Assembly: GCF_012641365.1 (NCBI RefSeq)
Contig: NZ_JABAIM010000001.1
Span: forward strand, 806,001-870,000
Reading direction: 5' to 3'
Source of the DNA: Leeia aquatica
Lineage (GTDB): Bacteria > Pseudomonadota > Gammaproteobacteria > Burkholderiales > Leeiaceae
DNA length: 64,000 nucleotides
The notes beneath the pieces are model-generated. The model was not told the origin of the DNA. It saw only the letters and a list, made by a program, of their open reading frames with translations, and made no database searches. The stretch's first letter is position 1, and each line of letters begins with the position of its first letter. The position numbers were made by a program, and so were the translations under genes. Positions 32,756-45,401 of this stretch are shown here, in pieces.

Positions 32756-33268
32756 ATGCAACTCTTGCACCGCCATTACGCCCTGTACTTCACTGCTGAG
32801 GAGAATGAACACGGCGCCGTGCTGACCTGCCACGCCCAGCACTTCCTGAGCAAAGCTCATCAGCACATCACGCTGAGTGCCACCATCAGCCTGCCAGCGG
32901 CCATGGCTGCCTTGACTCGTCAGATGGAGGCAATAGAAGTCACCCAGTCCATCAGCATCAGGCAAAGCATTGCCTGGCACTATGAGGTCAATGCCAATGT
33001 CTGCTATGGCTATACGGCAGATTGCGACTTTGCCCATACCACGTGGACTCAGGGCATGGCAAAAGCCTACAGCACCCGCTTCAACACCGAGATGCTGGCC
33101 TTGCTGGACGCCCTGCCGCCTGAGGACCAGCATTTTATCCTGCACTTTTCCGAGCAGGACTGTAGCGACCCATTCTACGACTGTTACTACAGCGAGCTTA
33201 GCCACGCCCGCGACGGCTACCAGACTTTTCGGGCCCTGCGTGCACAGTGGCAAACGTACCACCATTAG
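32756..33268 (+). CDS. hypothetical protein
   Basis: This protein is not recognised. From ATG 32756 it is 170 residues (MQLLHRHYALYFTAEENEH...); an in-frame ATG at 32693 would add 21 residues and neither start has a strong ribosome site. There is no signal peptide or membrane segment. It is rich in His, Gln and Tyr, with YSTRFNTEMLALLDALPPED and DPFYDCYYSELSHARDGYQTF near the end. Single gene facing the same way as the solute-binding protein that follows. Confidence 0.55.
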   Translation: MQLLHRHYALYFTAEENEHGAVLTCHAQHFLSKAHQHITLSATISLPAAMAALTRQMEAIEVTQSISIRQSIAWHYEVNANVCYGYTADCDFAHTTWTQGMAKAYSTRFNTEMLALLDALPPEDQHFILHFSEQDCSDPFYDCYYSELSHARDGYQTFRALRAQWQTYHH

Positions 33269-33348
33269 CTGCCAGACTCCCGCTTGAATTGGGGGGTGGG
33301 TTTGCTATACCGAAGTCAGGCCATAACACACTGAACAAGGGTAAGCGG

Positions 33349-34104
33349 ATGCGGACCGTGCTGCTGTTGGCGTGCCTGCTGCTTTCGGCCCTTCAGGCCT
33401 GGGCGGGCGAGACGTTGAAAATCGCCGCTGGGCTGTGGCTGGAGCCTTACGTGATTCAGGGTAAGCCGCCCCGAGGCATGGAGCTGGATATCGTGCGGGA
33501 GGCCCTGCAGCATGCAGGCTATCAGGTGACATTCATCCTGCAGCCTTTCCACCGGAGCAAGCTGCTGTTTACCACGGGTGAGGTGGATGGCGTGATGACC
33601 ATTCAGGAAAGCTTCCCGGAGGCCAAGGCGGCCTATCTTTCCGAGCGGTATATCGCTTACCGGAATCAGGCCATTTCCTTGCAAACCCGACAGCTCCAGA
33701 TCTACAGCATGGCAGACTTGCAGGGGTTTTCTGTTGAGGCCTTCCAGCAGGCCCAGTTTGCACTGGGAGAGGAATTTGCGGCAGTAGTACGCAAGCATCC
33801 GTCTTACAGTGAGACTGCGGATCAGCGTACGCAGGTCTTGAAACTGCTGGCAGGCCGGACGGATGTGGCGGTGATGGATGAACGGATTTTCCGCTATCAG
33901 CAGGCCCGCCTGCAAAAACAGCCCCCTGCCAACGTGCCTCCTTACCTGCTGCGGGGTGCGGTTGAGATGCATAACCTGTTTCCCGCCACCTGGTATCGCA
34001 TCGCGTTCAGGAAGCCCGCGCTGCGTGATGCATTCGACCGGGGCCTGGCCTTCCTGCGTACCAGCCACCGCTATCAGCAGATCGTGGATCAATACCTGCA
34101 ATAA
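33349..34104 (+). CDS. Family 3 extracellular solute-binding protein
   Basis: The 251-residue protein has a signal peptide (about 1-18, ending ALQAWA) and the SBP_bac_3 fold: AAGLWLEPYVIQGKPPRGMELDIVREAL, VDGVMTIQES, YIAYRNQAISL and GRTDVAVMDERI. Such proteins bind polar amino acids or act as enzymatically inactive sensors. No ABC permease is near. The gene converges on an HD-GYP regulator two bases away, and the next gene is a large hybrid kinase, so a sensory role is possible. The start at 33349 is set by the signal peptide. Confidence 0.8.
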   Translation: MRTVLLLACLLLSALQAWAGETLKIAAGLWLEPYVIQGKPPRGMELDIVREALQHAGYQVTFILQPFHRSKLLFTTGEVDGVMTIQESFPEAKAAYLSERYIAYRNQAISLQTRQLQIYSMADLQGFSVEAFQQAQFALGEEFAAVVRKHPSYSETADQRTQVLKLLAGRTDVAVMDERIFRYQQARLQKQPPANVPPYLLRGAVEMHNLFPATWYRIAFRKPALRDAFDRGLAFLRTSHRYQQIVDQYLQ

Positions 34105-34106
34105 GC

Positions 34107-35216
34107 CTAATCCTCATCCCGGTAGCGTTCGGCGATCTCGCGGAATTCGGTTTCGATCTGCAGGAAAGCATCGAGGATATCCGGGTCGAAGTGGCGGGCA
34201 CGGCCTTCGCGCAGGATGCGCACCGCTTCTTCGTGCGGGAAGGGTGGCTTGTAGACGCGGCGGGAGATGAGGGCGTCGTAGACGTCGGCCACCGCCATCA
34301 GCCGGGCGGAGAGCGGAATGGCGTCGCCCGCCAGCCCTTCCGGGTAGCCGCTGCCGTCCCATTTTTCCTGATGGTAGTGCGCAATCTCGCGGGCAAAGGT
34401 GAGGAAGCTGTTGCTGCCACCCAGCTCGCGCTCGACACTGAGGATGGTGTCCCGTCCGTAGAGGGTGTGCTTTTTCATTTCTTCGAATTCTTCCGCATCC
34501 AGCCGCCCCGGCTTGAGCAGAATGCGATCGGGCACCCCCACCTTGCCGATGTCGTGCAGCGGGGCGGATTTGTACAGCAGGGTAATGTTTTCCTCGGTGA
34601 GGGTGTCGGCAAAACGCGGGTGCTCGCGCAGGGTGCGGGCGAGCGCGGCGACGTAGTGCTGGGTGCGGCGGATGTGGTTGCCGGTTTCGTTGTCGCGGGT
34701 TTCTGCCATCGAAGCCATGGCGGTGATCAGCGCATCCTGCAGGCGGCTGAGTTCGGCGGTGCGCTGCTGCACCAGGTGTTCCAGCAGCTGATTCTCCCCC
34801 TTCAGCCAGCGGCTGGCCTGACGTAGCCTTAAATGGGTAGCAACGCGAGCGTAGAGTATGGGCGGGCTGATGGGCTTGGTCAGATAATCCACCGCGCCAA
34901 GGTTGAGACCATACTCTTCGTCTTCATCCTGGCTGCGGGCGGTGAGGAAAATCACAGGTATGTCGGCGGTCTCCGGATTCGCCTTGAGCTGGCGGCAGAC
35001 GCTGTAGCCATCCATCTCCGGCATCATCACGTCGAGCAGGATCAGGTCGCAGCTGGGGGCCAGTTGCAGGGCCAGCGCGCCATTAACAGCGAGCTTGATC
35101 CGGTAATGGTCTTTCAGCAACCCGGCCATCAGGCTGAGGTTGTCCGGGGTGTCATCCACCACCAGCAGGGTTAACGGGCTGTTGCTCAGCGGCTCGGCCA
35201 TGGGTGTGCTCCGCAA
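34107..35216 (-). CDS. HD-GYP response regulator (c-di-GMP phosphodiesterase type)
   Basis: The 369-residue protein has an N-terminal receiver at about 17-130, with acidic VVDDTPDN, the phospho-acceptor Asp in DLILLDVMMPEMDGY, and the conserved Lys in DYLTKPIS. A coiled-coil linker leads to an HD-GYP domain (about 165-355) with LYKSAPLHDIGKVGVPDRIL and HYHQEKWDGSGYPEGL. This domain hydrolyses cyclic di-GMP. It lies 13 bp after the hybrid kinase gene, so it is the likely phosphorelay partner. Either ATG 35216 or 35201 could start it. Confidence 0.9.
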   Translation of the reverse strand: MRSTPMAEPLSNSPLTLLVVDDTPDNLSLMAGLLKDHYRIKLAVNGALALQLAPSCDLILLDVMMPEMDGYSVCRQLKANPETADIPVIFLTARSQDEDEEYGLNLGAVDYLTKPISPPILYARVATHLRLRQASRWLKGENQLLEHLVQQRTAELSRLQDALITAMASMAETRDNETGNHIRRTQHYVAALARTLREHPRFADTLTEENITLLYKSAPLHDIGKVGVPDRILLKPGRLDAEEFEEMKKHTLYGRDTILSVERELGGSNSFLTFAREIAHYHQEKWDGSGYPEGLAGDAIPLSARLMAVADVYDALISRRVYKPPFPHEEAVRILREGRARHFDPDILDAFLQIETEFREIAERYRDED

Positions 35217-35229
35217 TGATCCGACGGAT

Positions 35230-39426
<4,197 letters not shown>

Positions 39427-39545
39427 ACCGACTCCATCCAGTCAGTTCACATTGATTATATGTCGGGGATGGTGGCTTTGCTGGCACGCGGGGAACCCAT
39501 GACAAAGGAATGCGTCTGAGCAGCATCGCTTGTGGAGAAACCGCC

Positions 39546-40037
39546 ATGTACCCACGCTGGCTGGCAGCGCTTTGCGCATTGCTGCTCTGCCTCCCGCTCG
39601 CCGCAGCGCCGCTGCAAGCCGACCGGGTGGTGGTGGACAAATCTGCCCGGCAGTTGACCCTCTACCGGCAGGGAAAAATCCTGTTGCAGCTACCCATGGT
39701 GCTGGGCGGTGTTCCCCGTGGCCACAAGCAGCAGCAGGGTGACCGGCGAACGCCGGAAGGGCGCTATCTGCTGGACTGGAAAAACCCGAACAGCCGCTAC
39801 TTCCGTTCCATCCGCATCAGCTATCCCAATGCAGAGGATCGCGCCCAGGCCGCCGCTCGTGGCGTGAATCCCGGTGGCGACATTTTCATCCACGGGCAGC
39901 CTAACCAGAGCCGCTGGCCGGAAAGTGTGCTGCAGGAAGTCGACTGGACCGATGGCTGCATCGCACTACGCAATGCGGACATGCAAGCGGTGTGGGATCG
40001 GATCACCGTGCCGGTGAGTATCGAGATCCGCCCGTAG
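39546..40037 (+). CDS. L,D-transpeptidase family (YkuD) protein
   Basis: The 163-residue protein has a signal peptide (about 1-21) and a YkuD fold: ADRVVVDKSARQLTLYRQGK, GDRRTPEGRYLLDW, then the catalytic block DIFIHGQPN and DWTDGCIALRNADM with the active Cys. Such enzymes cross-link peptidoglycan stem peptides or attach proteins to them. The catalytic motif reads TDGC rather than SHGC, a variant known in the YafK-like branch. It is divergent from the hybrid kinase. The start at 39546 is chosen for the signal peptide. Confidence 0.85.
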   Translation: MYPRWLAALCALLLCLPLAAAPLQADRVVVDKSARQLTLYRQGKILLQLPMVLGGVPRGHKQQQGDRRTPEGRYLLDWKNPNSRYFRSIRISYPNAEDRAQAAARGVNPGGDIFIHGQPNQSRWPESVLQEVDWTDGCIALRNADMQAVWDRITVPVSIEIRP

Positions 40038-40050
40038 CCAAGAGGCAAGA

Positions 40051-41202
40051 TCAGGCGGCGACCGCCAGTGCAGGTACACTGCGACCGGCACTGAGCGCCT
40101 GCTTGCAGCGTCGCATCAAGGCCTTGTCCCCTTTGGCCTTCAGCCAGTCGCGGATGGCGGACAAATGCTGCTTGGCCAGCTTGCGCTCGCCCAGCGCCAG
40201 CAAGGCCAGCGCATAATGCGCCCGCATATCCAGCAGCAGCCCGCACATGGGGGGCGAGTCCAGCTGGTGGCAGGCCTGCTGCATGGCCAGCTCCAGGTGC
40301 GGCAAGGCCAGCCTCGGATGCCCCGTATTGAGGGCAATCAGACCACGGCTGTAATGCAGGCACAGGCTGGCCATGCCCTCCAGCCGGGACTCATCCACCT
40401 CGTCCAGCAACTTGCGCGCCGCCTGCGGGTTCTGTCCCCAGCGGACCTGCACCAGTGCCAGATCCAGCCGGCTGTGCGAGGTGGGGGCCAGAATATGGGC
40501 CTCATGCAGGCGCAGCAGCATGCCACGGTAGTCTCCCGCAGCATGATGAATGGTCGCCACCCGCGCCAGATATCGGGCCGGGCCCAGCGCTGCATCACGG
40601 GCATAGTGGTCGATCTGGTCCAGCGCCTGTTGCAGTCGCCCCTGCCCGGCTTCCGCCATCGCCAGCCGGAAATCCAGTTCCTGCCGGGGCAATGGGGTAC
40701 TCAGCCAGCCGCGCGGCAGACGCATCAGCCGTCGCAGCCAGCGACCCGATGCGGCCCAGTCGCCCCACTCCGCCGAGAACAAGGCCAGACGATACAGCGC
40801 TTCTGGCAAGGACGACCACAGAAACCACACCACATAGCCCAGCAAGGCGATGGCGGGTACGCCATGCGCCCAATCCAGTGGATGGCGAAACAGCAAGGCC
40901 AACAGCAGCCACCCTGCCAGCGGCCCCCACCAGGCCACCTGCCGCAGGCTCACCCGGCCCAGCTGCATCCACAGGCCGGAGGCGGGGTGCAAGCGGGCCT
41001 CTTCGGTAGCGGTCAGGTTAAACTGCGGGCGGCTGAAACGCTCGTGCACCACAGGGGCCGTATCGGTGGACTCATGCAGCTCAATCTCCAGATAACCACG
41101 CTGTGCCAGCGTCGCCCGTGCCGCCGCATCGTCACTGGCGGTCACTTGACCGCTCAATGCACGCCCTTGCGGCGTCCGCGCCCGATAGGTGAAATGAAAC
41201 AC
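40051..41202 (-). CDS. TPR-like membrane protein with PilC-type N-terminus
   Basis: The 383-residue protein starts FTYRARTPQGRALSGQVTASDDAAARATLAQRGYLEIEL, which resembles the N-terminus of PilC/GspF secretion inner-membrane proteins. Two adjacent hydrophobic segments (about 88-108 and 115-133) follow, then alpha-helical TPR-like repeats to the end. The transport-specific PilC helices are absent, so this is not a secretion protein. Function unknown. It converges on the L,D-transpeptidase, 13 bp apart. Confidence 0.65.
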   Translation of the reverse strand: MFHFTYRARTPQGRALSGQVTASDDAAARATLAQRGYLEIELHESTDTAPVVHERFSRPQFNLTATEEARLHPASGLWMQLGRVSLRQVAWWGPLAGWLLLALLFRHPLDWAHGVPAIALLGYVVWFLWSSLPEALYRLALFSAEWGDWAASGRWLRRLMRLPRGWLSTPLPRQELDFRLAMAEAGQGRLQQALDQIDHYARDAALGPARYLARVATIHHAAGDYRGMLLRLHEAHILAPTSHSRLDLALVQVRWGQNPQAARKLLDEVDESRLEGMASLCLHYSRGLIALNTGHPRLALPHLELAMQQACHQLDSPPMCGLLLDMRAHYALALLALGERKLAKQHLSAIRDWLKAKGDKALMRRCKQALSAGRSVPALAVAA

Positions 41203-41336
41203 CGCCCGCTACCCACCCCATGATGAATGTCAGGAGCATGCGCGGGCCGGGCCAGGCTGGTCAAGCCACGGCGGCGTGGACGGCAGCACGGGCCGGATGA
41301 GCGGTGCAACATGATGCTGCGCGCAGAGCAGGACTG

Positions 41337-42257
41337 CTACAGGTCCAGCTGCAATGCCGGGCCTGTGGCCCAGGATACGCAAGGGCACATGCCTTTGGCG
41401 CGCTGCGCCGGGGTCAGGCACACGTCGCGGTGGTCGACCTCGCCGCCGGTCACTTCGGCGTAGCAGGCACCACACTCGCCCCGCAGGCATTCATACGATG
41501 CCCAGGCTCCCGCCCGTTGTGCCACATCCAGCAGCGTCTCACCCGGTTGCGCCAGCACGGTGACGCCGGTACGGGTCAAGGTCAGCGCTACGGGCTGGTC
41601 CTGCGGGCGACGTGCTGCACCGAAGCTTTCCATATGCAACACCACAGCAGGCAAGCCCAGTTGCGCGGCTCGGGCCTTCACCGCCTCCAGCATGCGGTGG
41701 GGGCCGCATACATAAAAGGCGCTCCCTGCCGGCGCTTGCTGTAGCAGCGACTCCAAATCCAGCCGTTCGCCGTGCGCTTTGACATAGGTGTGCCGATGCG
41801 GCCCCAGCTGATCTGGCAGCAGCAATCGGTCGACAGACTGTACGGCGTAATGCACCTCAAATGAGCGTCCGGCCTGGCTGAGCGCATCCACCATGCCGAA
41901 GAACGGCGTCACCCCGATGCCGCCCGCCAGCAAGACGGTATGGGGCGCATCCGGTTGCAAGGGGAAGGCGTTGTAGGGGCCGCTGGCAGTGACCTCATCG
42001 CCCACCTGCAGGTGGGTGTGTATCCAGTCCGAGCCGCCCCGGCCCGGCTGGGCACGCTGGACACAAATCTGGTAGTGCTCGCGTGTTGTCGGCAAGGAAG
42101 TCAGGCTGTAGCGGCGCTCGCCAACCGGCGAGTGCAGGGTCAGGTGTGCCCCGGCGGTAAAGCCGGGCAAGGGGCTGGCATCCGCAGCCACCAGGGTCAG
42201 CTGCACCACATCGGTGGCGAGTAGGGTTTTACGCTGTACGATGAGTTTCATGATCAA
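41337..42257 (-). CDS. PDR/VanB-type oxidoreductase with 2Fe-2S domain
   Basis: The 306-residue reductase has three modules. These are a flavin-binding barrel (HSPVGERRYSLTSLP), an NAD-binding domain (HTVLLAGGIGVTPFFGMVDAL, YVCGPHRMLEAV), and a C-terminal plant-type ferredoxin with YECLRGECGACYAEV and a last Cys in MCPCVS. Such proteins pass electrons from NAD(P)H through FMN to an iron-sulfur centre and an oxygenase partner. Its start overlaps the flavoprotein gene upstream by 4 bp (ATGA), so the two work together. Third gene of the TetR-controlled DsrE operon. No oxygenase component is next to it. Confidence 0.88.
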   Translation of the reverse strand: MIMKLIVQRKTLLATDVVQLTLVAADASPLPGFTAGAHLTLHSPVGERRYSLTSLPTTREHYQICVQRAQPGRGGSDWIHTHLQVGDEVTASGPYNAFPLQPDAPHTVLLAGGIGVTPFFGMVDALSQAGRSFEVHYAVQSVDRLLLPDQLGPHRHTYVKAHGERLDLESLLQQAPAGSAFYVCGPHRMLEAVKARAAQLGLPAVVLHMESFGAARRPQDQPVALTLTRTGVTVLAQPGETLLDVAQRAGAWASYECLRGECGACYAEVTGGEVDHRDVCLTPAQRAKGMCPCVSWATGPALQLDL

Positions 42258-43147
42258 GGATTAAACGGTGAGTAATCAACAAAGTCCCAGTTAACGCGGC
42301 TATCCAGCGGGGCAATGCGCCACTGCTCGGGCTGCACCCGCCACCAGCGATTGGTACCCCCGGTGGCCTGCTCGGTACCCGGCACCGCCAGCTCGATCGC
42401 GGCGGGGCCGCTCAACAGCAGCTGCTGGTGGCGGCTAAAACTGAGCAAACACAAGCCCGCCTGCGGATACACCTGGATATTGCCCAGGGTGCCAAACATG
42501 GCATTGCCGGCATAGTCCGGTATGCGCAAGGTGTCCCCCTCGCGCAGCACAAAGCCTGCGGGTCCGCCCCGATGCGAGCAGTCCAGCCCATGCGAGGGGT
42601 GAACACTGGCGACAAACAGCGTATCCGTTTCCGCCAGCCACACATCCAGGGTGTCCGGCACGCCCTGCCCCGCCATGACATCGGGCGTTGGCGCAGGCGC
42701 GGCCTCCCCCCATTGCGGAATACGGCGCTGGATGTACTTCGGGCAATTGGGGTAGGCCTGCTCTACCGCCACCCGCAACAGCGCTCCCTCCTGCTGGCTG
42801 ACCCGGCCATTCACCCGCAAGCGGCGACGGCTGCTGAGCTCAATGAACAGCAGACCCAGCGCTTGCCCCAGCTGCAGGTCTACGGGCGCATCTTCCGGTA
42901 AACGAAGCTCGACTTCGTCGCCGCCTGATGAGACCTGGGCCAAGCCCGCCTGCCCCTCCAGCCAGCGCACCCAGGGCTTCCCGGCGAGGTCTTGCCAGGC
43001 CAGCGCAAACCCCGTTTGCAATGCGACGAAGGGTCGCGCCGGCATCGGTACCAGCCGGGTGATGGCGTGGCCATTCAGCAGCGCCTTGTGTCGCTCGCCG
43101 GTGGCTTCCTGGATGGCCACTTCACCTTCATGAAACAGATCGTCCAT
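42254..43147 (-). CDS. Pyridoxamine 5'-phosphate oxidase-related FMN-binding protein
   Basis: The 297-residue protein is a split-barrel flavoprotein of the PPOX-like family. It shows TLFVASVHPSHGLDCSHRGGPAGFV, LRIPDYAGNAMFGTLGNI and RRRLRVNGRVS, with EQAYPNCPKYIQRR as a family tag. It probably binds FMN and acts on a small redox substrate with the adjacent reductase. It lies between the DsrE gene (45 bp) and the reductase (4-bp overlap). The exact reaction is unknown. Confidence 0.8.
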   Translation of the reverse strand: MDDLFHEGEVAIQEATGERHKALLNGHAITRLVPMPARPFVALQTGFALAWQDLAGKPWVRWLEGQAGLAQVSSGGDEVELRLPEDAPVDLQLGQALGLLFIELSSRRRLRVNGRVSQQEGALLRVAVEQAYPNCPKYIQRRIPQWGEAAPAPTPDVMAGQGVPDTLDVWLAETDTLFVASVHPSHGLDCSHRGGPAGFVLREGDTLRIPDYAGNAMFGTLGNIQVYPQAGLCLLSFSRHQQLLLSGPAAIELAVPGTEQATGGTNRWWRVQPEQWRIAPLDSRVNWDFVDYSPFNP

Positions 43148-43192
43148 GCGGATTCTCCGGTCAGGCAGCCCGTTGCCGGGCTGCCAGCATGA

Positions 43193-43570
43193 TCAGAACG
43201 TCAACAGGCGGTAACCGTCGTCCAGATACTTGGACAGGTCGATGATGCCGGAGGTACCCGGGATGGCCTTCTCGCGGATCAGCTTGGCACCGGCCTCGGT
43301 CGCTTCTTCAGTGGCGCCGAACACATCGGCACAACCACCGCAGACCCCGACCACGCTGGGCAGGATGGCCTTGTACAGGGTGTTGGCCGGATGCTCGGGC
43401 TTGATCAGCTCGCTAGCCCAGCGCACGCCTGCGCCCTGAAAGATCACCGCGACAGTCTGCTTCTTTTCCTGCAATTCGTAGGCGACGAACAGCGCGTTGA
43501 ACAAGCGACCCAGCGCTTCTTCCGAACCCGATTTGGCATCTGCAAAAATCACAATGGCGGTCTTGGACAT
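43193..43570 (-). CDS. DsrE family protein
   Basis: The 125-residue protein has the DsrE/F-like fold of small sulfur-relay or redox proteins. It starts KTAIVIFADAKSGSEEALGRLFNALFVAYEL, continues VAVIFQGAGVRWASEL, and has VVGVCGGCADVFGAT, where the CGGC cysteines may be active. It is first in an operon with the PPOX-like flavoprotein and 2Fe-2S reductase. Its promoter carries two TetR-type dyads, so it is probably repressed by the divergent TetR protein. GAACTCCTGAGG upstream offers only a weak ribosome site. Confidence 0.8.
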   Translation of the reverse strand: MSKTAIVIFADAKSGSEEALGRLFNALFVAYELQEKKQTVAVIFQGAGVRWASELIKPEHPANTLYKAILPSVVGVCGGCADVFGATEEATEAGAKLIREKAIPGTSGIIDLSKYLDDGYRLLTF

Positions 43571-43608
43571 GTTGAACTCCTGAGGGTGTTGGTATGGGTT
43601 AAAATTTA

Positions 43609-43626
43609 TTACCGATCGTTCGGTAA
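43609..43626. promoter_or_regulatory. TetR operator dyad 1
   Basis: TTACCGATCGTTCGGTAA, a near-perfect palindrome, lies 39 bp before the DsrE start. A second related copy is 60 bp away. Confidence 0.7.
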
Positions 43627-43666
43627 ATAAATGCTACAGATGAAAGCGCTGCCGTGTCAATAGATA

Positions 43667-43686
43667 TTTTACTGATCGTTCGGTAT
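43667..43686. promoter_or_regulatory. TetR operator dyad 2
   Basis: TTTACTGATCGTTCGGTATA is a close relative of dyad 1 and lies 36 bp before the TetR start codon, where it could mediate autorepression. Confidence 0.6.
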
Positions 43687-43721
43687 ACTATCCGGACTGT
43701 AACAATGCCAATGAGTACACC

Positions 43722-44291
43722 GTGGGAAGAAAAAGCACCGTGCAGGATGCTGACCTGCTCCAGCGCATCTGTGATGCCTTTCGCGCCGCAGGCTATGAAG
43801 GCGCTACGCTCGCCACCCTGTCACTGGCCACCGGCCTGCAGAAGGCCAGCCTTTACCACCGTTTTCCGGGTGGCAAAGAACAAATGGCCGCCGAAGTACT
43901 GAACATGACCGGAGAATGGCTGGGCAAGGAAGTGCTGCAGCCGCTGCAAGGCAGTGGTACGCCACGCGCCCGGCTGGAGGGCATGGTGGCCCGGCTGGAC
44001 CAGTTCTATGAGGGTGGCCGCAAGGCGTGTCTGTTGAACCTGATGTCACTGGGCCAGCCTTGTGAAGGCCCGTTTGATGCCACCATCCACAGCCTGATGA
44101 CCGCCTGGGTAGATGCCCTCTCCCGGCTGCTGCATGAAGCGGGCATCGACATGCCCCTCGCCCGCAATCGGGCAGAACAAGCCTTGATCAGCCTGCAGGG
44201 CAGCCTGATTGTGTCACGCGGCATGGGCACGCAGCGACCGTTTCAGGACTTTCTGACCAATCTGCCGGATACTTTGCTCGGCTCGTCTTAA
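43722..44291 (+). CDS. TetR family transcriptional regulator
   Basis: The 189-residue regulator starts at GTG (GRKSTVQDADLLQRICDAF) and has a TetR DNA-binding domain at about 9-57 (LATLSLATGLQKASLYHRFPGGKEQM). The C-terminal domain includes KACLLNLMSL, with a Cys that could sense electrophiles as in NemR/AcuR-like proteins. Divergent from the DsrE redox operon, with two operator dyads between. It converges, with a 4-bp overlap, on the GlxA-type regulator. The in-frame ORF has no ATG near this start. Confidence 0.85.
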   Translation: MGRKSTVQDADLLQRICDAFRAAGYEGATLATLSLATGLQKASLYHRFPGGKEQMAAEVLNMTGEWLGKEVLQPLQGSGTPRARLEGMVARLDQFYEGGRKACLLNLMSLGQPCEGPFDATIHSLMTAWVDALSRLLHEAGIDMPLARNRAEQALISLQGSLIVSRGMGTQRPFQDFLTNLPDTLLGSS

Positions 44292-45268
44292 CCCTCGTCA
44301 CGCAGGGAAACGGGGCGGTACAGCTTGCGCCAGGCGGCGGGGGTGATGCCGAGGTGGCGCTGGAAGTGCTGCCGCAGCGAGAGCGCCGTCGCAAAACCCA
44401 CCGCCTGGGCCACCCGCTCCACCGGCCAGTCGCCGCCTTCGAGCAGCTGGCAGGCCAACCGCACCCGTTCCTGCGCCAGCCATTGCTGCACGGTCTGGCC
44501 GGTAGCGTCGACAAAGCGGCGCTGGAAGGTGCGGCGGCTCATCAGGGCACGCGCCGCCAGTTGATCCACATCCAGCGGGCTGTCCAGCCGTTCACGCGCC
44601 CAGTCCAGCGTGGCGGCAATGCGCTCGTCGCCAGCCCGGACCGGTACCGGCTGCTCGATGTACTGCGCCTGCCCGCCTTGCCGCTGCGGCGGCATCACCA
44701 GCCGCCGCGCCACCCGGTTGGCCGCCTGTACGCCTTGCTGCTGTCGCAACAGGTGCAGGCAGCCGTCGATGGCGGCCACCGTTCCGGCGGAGGTCATTAC
44801 CGCGCCGTCATCCAGATACAGCACATCGGCGTGCACTCGCGCCTGCGGGAAGCGCCCGGCCAGCTGCGCGCACCAGCCCCAGTGGGTGGTGACATCGCGG
44901 CCATCCAGCAGACCGGCATCGCCCAGCACAAACGCCCCCAGGCATAGCCCCACCATGCGCGCGCCCCGCTGCGCGGCCTGCTGCAAAGCCGCCACCAGCA
45001 CCGGGCTGGCGGGTATGGCCGGATCCCCCCAGGACGGGATGATGATCAGTTCAGCTTCTGCCAGCACCGCAAGATCATGCGCGACCTGCACAGGCAGGCC
45101 ATTGGCGGTGGGCAGCAGGCCCGGCTGCTCGGCGCAGACCTGATAGTGCAAACGGGGCAGGCCAAGTCGGCTCCAGTCCTCGCCAAACAGCAGGTCCGGC
45201 ACCGAGAGGTGGAACAGGCTGATGCCGGGAAAGGCCAGCACCGCGACACGGGGATGGGAAGACGACAT
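44288..45268 (-). CDS. GlxA family regulator (DJ-1/PfpI + AraC HTH)
   Basis: The 326-residue protein joins an N-terminal DJ-1/PfpI-like domain (VAVLAFPGISLFHLSVPDLLFG, AELIIIPSWGDP, VGLCLGAFVLGDAGLLDG) to a C-terminal AraC double helix-turn-helix (VDQLAARALMSRRTFQRRFVDATGQ and VERVAQAVGFATALSLRQHFQRHLG). Members activate or repress genes for carnitine, betaine and other metabolism. Divergent from the isochorismatase-like gene (133 bp apart), its likely target. The start at 45268 is taken because the flavodoxin-like strand follows; 45310 is a less likely start. Confidence 0.85.
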   Translation of the reverse strand: MSSSHPRVAVLAFPGISLFHLSVPDLLFGEDWSRLGLPRLHYQVCAEQPGLLPTANGLPVQVAHDLAVLAEAELIIIPSWGDPAIPASPVLVAALQQAAQRGARMVGLCLGAFVLGDAGLLDGRDVTTHWGWCAQLAGRFPQARVHADVLYLDDGAVMTSAGTVAAIDGCLHLLRQQQGVQAANRVARRLVMPPQRQGGQAQYIEQPVPVRAGDERIAATLDWARERLDSPLDVDQLAARALMSRRTFQRRFVDATGQTVQQWLAQERVRLACQLLEGGDWPVERVAQAVGFATALSLRQHFQRHLGITPAAWRKLYRPVSLRDEG

Positions 45269-45401
45269 GGGGCAGCGCCAAGCCAATGCGGTTGGCACAA
45301 TTATAATCATTTATGTCATTCATGCCAATGTTGGCGATGCGCCCTGCCCGGCACAATGCCGACATGCCTGTACGACAGGTGTCTATTTCAAGGAGAACCG
45401 C

